A DNA stretch of 50,435 nt from CAZJAD01 sp964543855 (GTDB lineage Bacteria > Electryoneota > RPQS01 > DYHQ01), in the NCBI GenBank assembly GCA_964543855.1, contig CAZJAD010000010.1, positions 1 through 50,435 of the forward strand, in the 5' to 3' direction. Below the pieces are notes generated by a model. It made no database searches. It worked only from the letters and a program-made list of their open reading frames with translations, and had not been told where the DNA came from. This document shows positions 8,148 to 15,013 of the stretch, piece by piece. The position numbers and the translations under genes were made by a program. The first letter of the stretch is position 1, and each line of letters starts with the position of its first letter.

Positions 8148-8501
8148 ATGAGAGTTGCGGAGCTCATGCAGAAGGTGAACCTGACGCCTCTCAATGGTAT
8201 TCATGACAAGGAGATTGTCGGAGGCCTTGTCACCGATATGGTCAGTGATGTGATGGCATCGGGACAGGCCGGAAACATCTGGGTCACGGTCCAAACCCAC
8301 AAGAAGGTCATCGCGGCAGCGAACCTTGTCGATGTCGCCGCGGTCGTCATCACACAAGGCAAGAACATGGACAGTGATGTGCTGCAAGCCGCCGACAAGG
8401 CCGAAATTACCGTCTTTTCGACCACGCTGCCCTCGTGGGATCTCGTCGGCGAGCTCTACGCCTTGGGGATTCGCATATCGCCGTACGGTCAACCCGCTTA
8501 A
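8148..8501 (+). CDS. Stand-alone DRTGG-fold protein, copy 1
   Basis: A 117-residue cytoplasmic protein that is nothing but one DRTGG-type domain: MRVAELMQKVNLTPLN, the GGLVTDMVSDVMA segment, NIWVTVQTHKKVIAAA, AAVVITQGK and the C-terminal GELYALGIRISPYG. This fold is related to the N-terminal domain of HPr kinase/phosphorylase and to the middle domain of long phosphotransacetylases; in other bacteria small proteins of this kind occur near hydrogenases and small kinases. A ligand-sensing or partner-binding role is a family-based inference. AAGGAG lies eight bases before the ATG. Copy 2 follows 182 bases downstream and is clearly paralogous (shared MRVAEL start and PYG end). Confidence 0.8.
   Translation: MRVAELMQKVNLTPLNGIHDKEIVGGLVTDMVSDVMASGQAGNIWVTVQTHKKVIAAANLVDVAAVVITQGKNMDSDVLQAADKAEITVFSTTLPSWDLVGELYALGIRISPYGQPA
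8466..8488 (+). repeat. 23-base direct repeat, copy in DRTGG gene 1
   Basis: The 23 bases at 8466-8488, encoding the GIRISPYG end of DRTGG protein 1, recur without a mismatch at 8993-9015 in the end of DRTGG gene 2. The rest of the two genes is much more diverged at DNA level. Confidence 0.85.
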
Positions 8502-8683
8502 GGGCTTCGAGACATGCAATCTGGAGAATCCAGGTGGGCGGCGGATACCGGACAAGGTCAATTCTGGTGTGGGCAAGCCACTGGAAGAAGATGAGGAAAT
8601 GAGCGATGAACCGCCTCCATTCCGACTGTCTCGCATCGAAATAGACTACCGCTCTCAGTTTAACACAAGGGGAGGATTAGGCA

Positions 8684-9019
8684 ATGAGAGTCGCAGAACT
8701 TGCACAACAGGTGAACCTGGACCCTCTCAACACGCTGTACGACAAGGAAATCGCTGTCGGCAACATTCTGGTCAGTGTCGAGAATGAGCAGACGATCAGG
8801 GCCGGAGTCGGCCCCACCGACATCGCGGCGATTGTTGTCACCGAAGGGAAAATCGTGGCGACCGCTGCACTGCGGGCTGCAGACAGGGCTGAAATCACCA
8901 TCTTCTCGACCCCCTTGGACTCCCCCGATGTTGTCGGTGAACTGGATGCCCTGGGGATCCGAATAACTCCATACGGCCAGATCGATGCTTTAGGGATTCG
9001 CATATCGCCGTACGGGTAA
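8684..9019 (+). CDS. Stand-alone DRTGG-fold protein, copy 2, with duplicated C-terminus
   Basis: A 111-residue paralogue of the preceding protein: MRVAELAQQVNLDPLN, then AVGNILVSVENEQTIRAG, DIAAIVVTEGK and GELDALGIRITPYG. The middle differs from copy 1 (no WVTVQTH stretch), so its ligand may differ. After the normal end (ITPYG) the protein repeats the last motif, QIDALGIRISPYG. The extra piece carries the 23-base block identical to copy 1, as if the tail of copy 1 had been added by recombination. GGGGAGGA precedes the ATG. Gene order places it directly before the PEPCK-like gene, which has its own promoter. Confidence 0.8.
   Translation: MRVAELAQQVNLDPLNTLYDKEIAVGNILVSVENEQTIRAGVGPTDIAAIVVTEGKIVATAALRAADRAEITIFSTPLDSPDVVGELDALGIRITPYGQIDALGIRISPYG
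8993..9015 (+). repeat. 23-base direct repeat, copy in DRTGG gene 2
   Basis: Identical to 8466-8488. It encodes the second, extra GIRISPYG motif of DRTGG protein 2. Confidence 0.85.
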
Positions 9020-9083
9020 GCGGAACGGGGCTTGAGCGCATCCAAGAAGACGGGGCATTCGAGTCACCGCGAAACTGGCCGAG

Positions 9084-9112
9084 TTGCAATTCGCGAGATT
9101 TTTGGGTATAAT
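9084..9112 (+). promoter_or_regulatory. Strong sigma-70 promoter of the PEPCK-like gene
   Basis: TTGCAA (9084-9089), exactly 17 bases, then a perfect TATAAT (9107-9112). Transcription should start near 9119, about 115 bases before the translation start. An 8-base inverted repeat (9137-9153) lies about 18 bases into the leader. Confidence 0.8.
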
Positions 9113-9136
9113 GATAGAAATGGCAAAAGAAGATGG

Positions 9137-9153
9137 AGTGCTCAGTGAGCACT
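9137..9153. promoter_or_regulatory. Palindrome in the leader of the PEPCK-like gene, possible operator or hairpin
   Basis: AGTGCTCA-G-TGAGCACT is a perfect 8-base inverted repeat with a single central base. Its position just inside the transcript after the TATAAT promoter suits a repressor-binding site or a short RNA hairpin. A 17-codon open frame starting at the ATG at 9120 spans it and may be fortuitous. Confidence 0.45.
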
Positions 9154-9233
9154 TCAGGCTTCTCATGTTCTGAAGACTGTATGTACTCGCATGATTGTTA
9201 TCCCATCTGGTGTATGGTTTTGTCAAGGGTTGC

Positions 9234-11108
9234 ATGATGACGGATGATGCCATCGGAAAAGAGGCTTGTGGGCGATTCTACGAGAACCTGCAGCTCGTTC
9301 TGAAAGGGCCAAATATCACGCGTCTGGGGATGCGCGAGCTTCGGCCTATAGCCGAGAAGACCGGAACGCGGACCAAATACGGCTCCTATGGCTGGCGCTC
9401 GATGATTTCGAGCCGTGTGGCGCCGCGCACGGTCTATCTGGGCTCCCCATCGGTGCGGCTGCCGAATCCCTCGGACCTGCACCTGCAGCTCATGAACGCA
9501 GCACCTGAAGAGCTTCACAAGGTCCTGCAGGTCATGCGCACGCTGCCGATGGTCCACCTCCGCCGGCAGATGGGCAACAACGATCAGTACAATCCCATCT
9601 GCAATCTGTACATCTCTGTGGCGGATCCCAAAAATGCGCGACTGGCCTACATGTGGGGCAACACGATGCGCGAGCCGGACCGGAAATCGCCGGGGCCGGA
9701 ATTCACCATGATTCACATCCCCGAAGAACACCTGTTGCGCCAGCAGGTACTGGTCCTCCCCGAATTCGGGATCAACATCGCGCTGGGAACGGACTACATG
9801 GGAGAAGACAAGAAAGGATTTCTGCGGCAGGCGATGTACGGTGCGGATGAGCGGGGAATGCTCGGGCTGCACGCCGGTACGAAAGTTGTCACCGTACGAG
9901 ATGCCGAGACGGACCGCCTGAAGAAGTACGGCGTTTTTCTCTTTGGGCTTACCGCGACGGGCAAATCCACCTGGTCTTGCCACCAACTCGGTCTCGACCA
10001 CAAACGAGGCGAGAAGACCGAGGTTGCCCAAGATGATATTGTTTTCTTGAAAGACGACGGGTCCGCTCTTGGGACGGAAACCGGCTTCTTCGTGAAGACC
10101 GATGTGGACGCGCGTTTTCAGGAGGCGATGTATAACGCCTTAATCCACCCGACTGCCCTTTTCGAAAATGTGATGATCGAGGCTGACGGCACGCCCAATT
10201 TCCTGGACGAAAGACTCTGCGCGAATGGACGAGCGGTGATCCGAAAGGACAAGCTGGCGGTCCGGGCTGGCCGGAAGATGGCAGGCATTGCCTTTCCATC
10301 CATTGACCTGCCTTCGCTAGATGAAATGGAAGGGCTCGTTTTCGCTTTCATCACGCGGCGCAACACGATCATGGGTTTCTCACAGGAGTTGACTCGAGAG
10401 CAGGCGGTCCTGGCCTACCTTTGGGGAGAATCCACGCATAGCTTTGCCAGTCAGCCAGCTAAGGCTGGCGAGTCGACACGCATTGTCGGCACAGACCCGT
10501 TCATCATCGGTTCGCGTGCGCGGAAAGTGAACCATTTTTACAGGATTATTATGGAGCTCACCGAGCGGTATCCGGGCAAGGTGAGATTCCACCAATATAA
10601 CACGGGCGGTATCGGCGAGATCCTGGAGACAAAGGAAACCAATGGCAAAGTCCAGAAAACACTTGTGCGCAAGGCTACTCGGGTGCCCATTGACTTGATG
10701 GCAGCGATCCAGCGAGGGGATTTGCGCGGGACGAACACGTACAAACTCGGACCCCTTGGCGTCAACAGAATCGAGGCCTGCGAAGGACAGGATCTGGAGC
10801 CGTACGATCCGAAGAGGTTCTACAGCGAAGAACAGATTCTGGGATATATCCGGGATCTCGTTGAAGGACGGCGGCGATTCACCGAGGAGATTGCTCGCGA
10901 GGGCCTCGATCCGAAGATTCTCGAGTTTGCCGAGAGGTCGTTTGAAAGCTGCGGGGTTCATGAGAGAACGCTCTTCCCCGTGGGCTCGGATACCAAGGAG
11001 AAGAAACCCGAGCTGCAGCCCTCGACATCACCAAGCCTTGTACCACGCTCAATCTTTTCCGAACCAAAAACCCGGCCTCCACGGTCTTTTCATTCCCGCT
11101 TTCGGTAA
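9234..11108 (+). CDS. Divergent ATP-dependent PEP carboxykinase-like protein
   Basis: A 624-residue protein of the PEPCK(ATP) fold. Aligned by eye to E. coli PckA it keeps GEDKKG (for GEMKKG), the LHAGT His region (for MHCSAN), and the P-loop FGLTATGKST followed by WSCH where PckA has LSTD. It also keeps a kinase-2-like AQDDIVFL, an ENV motif, a GRAVIRK arginine site (for ENTR), the LAYLWGES segment and NTGGIGE. The metal-binding Asp after the PckA P-loop is therefore His here, so ordinary PEP/oxaloacetate chemistry is not certain. The C-terminal 45 residues are low-complexity. I chose the ATG at 9234 (AAGGG upstream) over a TTG at 9195. It sits between two DRTGG genes and a flotillin gene. 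Confidence 0.75.
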   Translation: MMTDDAIGKEACGRFYENLQLVLKGPNITRLGMRELRPIAEKTGTRTKYGSYGWRSMISSRVAPRTVYLGSPSVRLPNPSDLHLQLMNAAPEELHKVLQVMRTLPMVHLRRQMGNNDQYNPICNLYISVADPKNARLAYMWGNTMREPDRKSPGPEFTMIHIPEEHLLRQQVLVLPEFGINIALGTDYMGEDKKGFLRQAMYGADERGMLGLHAGTKVVTVRDAETDRLKKYGVFLFGLTATGKSTWSCHQLGLDHKRGEKTEVAQDDIVFLKDDGSALGTETGFFVKTDVDARFQEAMYNALIHPTALFENVMIEADGTPNFLDERLCANGRAVIRKDKLAVRAGRKMAGIAFPSIDLPSLDEMEGLVFAFITRRNTIMGFSQELTREQAVLAYLWGESTHSFASQPAKAGESTRIVGTDPFIIGSRARKVNHFYRIIMELTERYPGKVRFHQYNTGGIGEILETKETNGKVQKTLVRKATRVPIDLMAAIQRGDLRGTNTYKLGPLGVNRIEACEGQDLEPYDPKRFYSEEQILGYIRDLVEGRRRFTEEIAREGLDPKILEFAERSFESCGVHERTLFPVGSDTKEKKPELQPSTSPSLVPRSIFSEPKTRPPRSFHSRFR

Positions 11109-11172
11109 AAAGCCAACCCGGCCGGAAGCATTTGTTCCGATTTAGAAGACAAGGTGTGAGAAGGAGAATAGA

Positions 11173-12597
11173 ATGATCTCCACACTTATTACTATCGGTG
11201 TGATCGTTGTTGTCGTTGCCCTGATCATTGTGGCCATCGCTCTGAACTACAAGAAGGTCGGTCCGAACGAGGTGCTTATCATCTCAGGCGGCCGCAAACG
11301 GACGATCACTGAACCCGACGGCACAAAGAAGAAGATCGGGTACCGCATGCACATCGGCGGAGGCACCTTTGTTTTGCCCCTGCTCGAAAGTGCGCAAACG
11401 CTGCCCCTGGAGGTCTTCACCATCCCGATCAAGACGCCGGAAGTGCTAACCTCTGCAGGCGTTCACATCATCGCCGAAGCGATTGCCCAAGTCAAAGTCG
11501 GGAGCCACGAGCATCTCATCCGCACAGCCGCTGAGCAATTTCTGGCGCGCGGCGCTGCGGGTATCAAAGAGGTGTCGGCCCAAATCCTCGAAGGCAGCGT
11601 ACGCGCCGCGCTGGGAAGCATGACGGTCGAAGAAATCTATCAGCAACGCGAAAAGGTGGCCAACCGGGTCATGCAAGGGGCGTCTGATGATTTTACCCGA
11701 ATGGGACTCCAAGTTCTGTCCTTTGCTCTGAAGGACATCAGCGACACGCAAGGCTATCTTCAGGCTCTCGGCCAGCCTCGGATCGCGCAAGTGAAAGCCG
11801 AAGCGGAGGTCGCCCAAGCTGAGGCCGACAAGGAATCGACGATCAAAGCCGCGTTGGCCCGCAAGGAAGGTGATGTGGTCAAGTTCCGGGCCGAGACGGA
11901 ACTGGCCGAAGCGAACCGCGACTATGAACTCAAGCGCGCGGAATACCAAGCCGTCATCAATCAGAAGCGCGCAACCACGGACATGGCCTATGACCTCGAA
12001 CGACAGAAGCTGAACCGGGAACTGCGCAAGCAAGAGTACGAGGTAAAGCTCATCGAGAAAGAGGGGGGCATCAAACTCGAGGAGAAGGAGATCGAGCGCA
12101 AACAGAAAGAACTGGAGGCGCAGGTCAAACTCCCGGCGGAAGCCAAGAGCCACCAAGCCAAAGTTGAGGCGGATGCCGAAGGCTATCGGTTGGCGCTTCT
12201 GGCAAAGGGCAAGAATGAGGCACGCCGCCACGAAGGTCTGACCGAAGCGGAACTGATCAAGGCCCAGGGCGCGGCGGAGGCGGCCGCGATGAAAGACAAG
12301 GCCGAGTCGTGGAGAACCTACAACGAGGCTGCCATCTATCAGATGGTCGTGGACAAGCTGCCCGAGCTGGCTCGTGCCGTCTCGGAACCTCTGTCGAAGG
12401 TCGACAAGATCGTGATGATGAACACCGGCGACGGAAGTCTCGGCGCCTCGAAGATCACGGGGCAGGTCGCGGAAGTCTTGGCACAACTTCCGATCATCAT
12501 CGAGACGCTGACCGGTATGGATTTGACCACATTCTTGAAGAGAATCGGCGAGGAGAAGAAATCAGGCTCCAAGAAGCCGCCGGAATCTCAGAAATAG
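11173..12597 (+). CDS. Flotillin/SPFH-domain membrane scaffold protein
   Basis: A 474-residue flotillin-like protein. Residues 1-25 form one N-terminal membrane helix (ISTLITIGVIVVVVALIIVA). An SPFH domain follows (about 28-200: NEVLIISGGRKR, GGGTFVLPLLESAQTLPLEV, EIYQQREKVANRVM, GLQVLSFALKDISD), then a long Ala/Glu/Lys coiled-coil (about 205-375) with the family's repeated EA-rich segments, and a C-terminal oligomerisation region. Flotillins organise ordered membrane microdomains. No NfeD partner gene is adjacent. AAGGAG lies seven bases before the ATG. The gene stands between the PEPCK-like and aminotransferase-kinase genes, suggesting co-expression but not a clear joint job. Confidence 0.92.
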   Translation: MISTLITIGVIVVVVALIIVAIALNYKKVGPNEVLIISGGRKRTITEPDGTKKKIGYRMHIGGGTFVLPLLESAQTLPLEVFTIPIKTPEVLTSAGVHIIAEAIAQVKVGSHEHLIRTAAEQFLARGAAGIKEVSAQILEGSVRAALGSMTVEEIYQQREKVANRVMQGASDDFTRMGLQVLSFALKDISDTQGYLQALGQPRIAQVKAEAEVAQAEADKESTIKAALARKEGDVVKFRAETELAEANRDYELKRAEYQAVINQKRATTDMAYDLERQKLNRELRKQEYEVKLIEKEGGIKLEEKEIERKQKELEAQVKLPAEAKSHQAKVEADAEGYRLALLAKGKNEARRHEGLTEAELIKAQGAAEAAAMKDKAESWRTYNEAAIYQMVVDKLPELARAVSEPLSKVDKIVMMNTGDGSLGASKITGQVAEVLAQLPIIIETLTGMDLTTFLKRIGEEKKSGSKKPPESQK

Positions 12598-12619
12598 CGT
12601 CACTTCGTGAAACTCCCTG

Positions 12620-12634
12620 ATCCTCTGTGAGGAT
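12620..12634 (+). promoter_or_regulatory. Small hairpin covering the ribosome-binding site of the aminotransferase-kinase gene
   Basis: ATCCTC and GAGGAT pair around a TGT loop. The GAGGA of the second arm is the only good ribosome-binding site for the ATG at 12640 (six-base spacing). The stem is only six base pairs, so the effect may be modest. Confidence 0.35.
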
Positions 12635-12639
12635 TTTAC

Positions 12640-14985
12640 ATGCTTGCGGATCGCATACAACGCATTGGCACATCGGCTACACTGCGTATCAACGCAAAAG
12701 CCAAGGCCCTGATGGCTGAGGGGATAGATGTCGTCGACCTCAGCGTGGGGGAACCTGATTTTCCGACACCCTACAATGTGAAGGAGGCGGCCAAGCGCGC
12801 GATTGACGAGGACTTCACGAAGTACACGATCAACGAGGGAATTCTCGAGCTGCGTAAGGCCATTTGCCGCCGACTTCATGAGGAACACGGACTAACATAC
12901 TCCCCCGATGAGGTTATCGTCTGCTGCGGTGCCAAACACTGTCTCGCGAATCTATGCACGGCATTGCTCAACAAGGGCGACGAAGTCATCATCCCTGTGC
13001 CGTACTGGGTGTCCTATCCTGCGATGGTCACGCTCGCCAAGGGGGCGTCAGTTCTTGTTCGGACAACCGAGGAAAACGGCTTCTGTCTGACGCCAGACCA
13101 ACTCAAGGCCGCGATTTCTTCCAATACCAAGGCTCTTATTCTGAACAACCCGTCCAATCCGACGGGTGGTGGCTACGAACGCAGCCAACTCCAAGAGCTG
13201 GTTGACATCGCAGTTCAAGAGGGACTCTACATTATCGCTGACGAGATTTATGAGAAGCTCGTCTACGACGGGTTCCGATTCCACACCATTGGGTCTCTCG
13301 GCGACAAAGTGCGGGAACGCACGATCCTTGTCAATGGTGTATCGAAGGCCTATTCGATGACCGGATGGCGGATCGGCTGGGCGGTCGGACCCAAAGAGAT
13401 AATCCGCGGCATGGCCGCCGTGCAGAGTCATAGTACATCCAATGCCAATTCCGTGGCGCAGATGGCCAGCCTCGAGGCTCTCCGGGGACCACAGGGAGAC
13501 ATCTACCGCATGGTGTCTGAATTTCAGCGCCGGCGGGACACGATGCTCTTCAAGCTGCGCTCCATTCCCGGCGTCTCATGTTTCCGACCGAAGGGCGCTT
13601 TCTATCTCTTCCCGAATTTCTCTGCCTACTACAACAAGGAGTTCGAAGGGACACTGATCCGCAATTCGCATGGTCTGGCGTATTACCTTTTGAAGCACGC
13701 CCATGTAGCGGTTGTGCCCGGTGACGGCTTTGGCGATGACAACTTCCTCCGCTTCTCTTACGCTACATCCCTCGAACGCATCGAGGAAGGGATGGAGCGG
13801 GTCATTGACGCCGTAGGCCAATTGCAGACGCCGCGCAAGGTCGCGCAAGTCGAACTGGCCAACACGCAGACCCGGGTTCGTTCGTTTGTCGAAACCGAAA
13901 CCTCGCTGACCGCCGAGATGCGCGAAGCCCTGGTCGCCGAGGCAGACGCGCATCTCTCCTATGACAACTACTACGAATGGAATGTGAATATCGCGGGAGT
14001 GGTCCTTCAACTCCGCACGAACCACCGACATCTGTATGACTTCTGGGTTGAGAATTTTTATCCGGCTCAGCTCGAGGCGGACATCGAGCCTCATGGTATC
14101 GTTTACGCGGTCGGCTGGATTCCGGGGCGTGAGCCACGCGCTTACTACCACTCGGACACGCATACAGCCTTGCTGTTCAAATCCGCCTACTACGCTCAAT
14201 TGCGCAGTCTGGCCATCGGTTTGGTCGCCGATTTCATGGATCGCCAACCTGACCTCCATCTGATTCGCGGGTTCTGCGTGGATTTCGATGGCAACGGCAT
14301 CGCGCTGATTGGTGCGCCGGGCACGGGCAAGATCGGGCAATTGGCGAGGCTGCTCAAGCGCGACCGCGTGCGCCTGATTGCGGACGATGCCATTTTCCTG
14401 CGATTTGGACGGCGCGAGGTCGCCGCGGAGACGGCTGAACGGAAGTTCTTCATGAAGACCAACCTGGTCAAGAAAATTCCGGAGCTTGAGGCGTTGTTCG
14501 TGCGCTCCAAATGCGAGAATGTGGTGACTCGCAAAGAGGATTGCATGGATGAGAGCTGCATGCGCAGCGATGAATGTGTCCTCGATCGGGGTGCCGCTTA
14601 CTGCTTCGTTGGATCGGACAGTTCCTATGCGATGCTGGATCCCTACTGGATCGGCGGTACGGAAAAGCATGCCAAACGAACACGGCTCCAGGCGTTGGTC
14701 CACTTCCGTCGGGAGACATTTGAACCACCAATCAAACGCTTGAATCCCGAAGAAGCGCTCAGGATTCTCGAACAGGGCTCTTCGCCGGCGGGTGCCAAGT
14801 CAGTACCGTTCTTCAATCCGCACCTGCTCGGACAGACGGAAGAGCGCCTGGCCGTTCAGAAGCGGCATTATCAGAAGTTGCTCTCGCTGGTGCCGTTTTT
14901 CAGCGTGAACACGGAGACGGGAACTGCAAGTGAGATCGAGCGTTATCTGTGTGATATACTCGCCGGTGAGAAAGTACCGGCTTGA
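12640..14985 (+). CDS. Fusion: class I aminotransferase + HPr-kinase-like domain
   Basis: A 781-residue two-part protein. Residues 1-395 are a PLP-dependent aspartate-type aminotransferase: LSVGEPDFPTP, NNPSNPTGG, ADEIY (D201), SKAYSMTGWRIGW with PLP lysine K236, and the substrate-carboxylate arginine in LRFSYA (R371). Residues about 440-781 resemble the catalytic half of HPr kinase: RGFCVDFDGNGIALIG leads into the P-loop GAPGTGKI (558-565), then RLIADDAIFL (D582, D583), like the VADDAV of HprK. Two oddities: the P-loop Ser/Thr is Ile565, and a cysteine cluster (C625, C635, C640, C646, C655) sits after the P-loop domain core. There is no stop or frame change at the junction. The hutH-like gene follows after 28 bases. 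Confidence 0.8.
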   Translation: MLADRIQRIGTSATLRINAKAKALMAEGIDVVDLSVGEPDFPTPYNVKEAAKRAIDEDFTKYTINEGILELRKAICRRLHEEHGLTYSPDEVIVCCGAKHCLANLCTALLNKGDEVIIPVPYWVSYPAMVTLAKGASVLVRTTEENGFCLTPDQLKAAISSNTKALILNNPSNPTGGGYERSQLQELVDIAVQEGLYIIADEIYEKLVYDGFRFHTIGSLGDKVRERTILVNGVSKAYSMTGWRIGWAVGPKEIIRGMAAVQSHSTSNANSVAQMASLEALRGPQGDIYRMVSEFQRRRDTMLFKLRSIPGVSCFRPKGAFYLFPNFSAYYNKEFEGTLIRNSHGLAYYLLKHAHVAVVPGDGFGDDNFLRFSYATSLERIEEGMERVIDAVGQLQTPRKVAQVELANTQTRVRSFVETETSLTAEMREALVAEADAHLSYDNYYEWNVNIAGVVLQLRTNHRHLYDFWVENFYPAQLEADIEPHGIVYAVGWIPGREPRAYYHSDTHTALLFKSAYYAQLRSLAIGLVADFMDRQPDLHLIRGFCVDFDGNGIALIGAPGTGKIGQLARLLKRDRVRLIADDAIFLRFGRREVAAETAERKFFMKTNLVKKIPELEALFVRSKCENVVTRKEDCMDESCMRSDECVLDRGAAYCFVGSDSSYAMLDPYWIGGTEKHAKRTRLQALVHFRRETFEPPIKRLNPEEALRILEQGSSPAGAKSVPFFNPHLLGQTEERLAVQKRHYQKLLSLVPFFSVNTETGTASEIERYLCDILAGEKVPA

Positions 14986-15013
14986 CTCAGAAAGCAATAA
15001 GGATCAGTGAAGC

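Noticed and set aside
9120..9173. A 17-codon open frame in the leader of the PEPCK-like gene as a regulatory leader peptide.
   Set aside because: It has no run of a single amino-acid codon and no ribosome-binding site, and it would be leaderless. It is mentioned only as part of the leader description.
13800..13970. The aminotransferase-kinase fusion as two genes with a missed stop or frameshift.
   Set aside because: The frame is continuous through a Glu/Thr/Ala-rich linker with no stop in frame. No ribosome-binding site with a start codon was found at the junction, so a fusion is the simplest reading of the given sequence.
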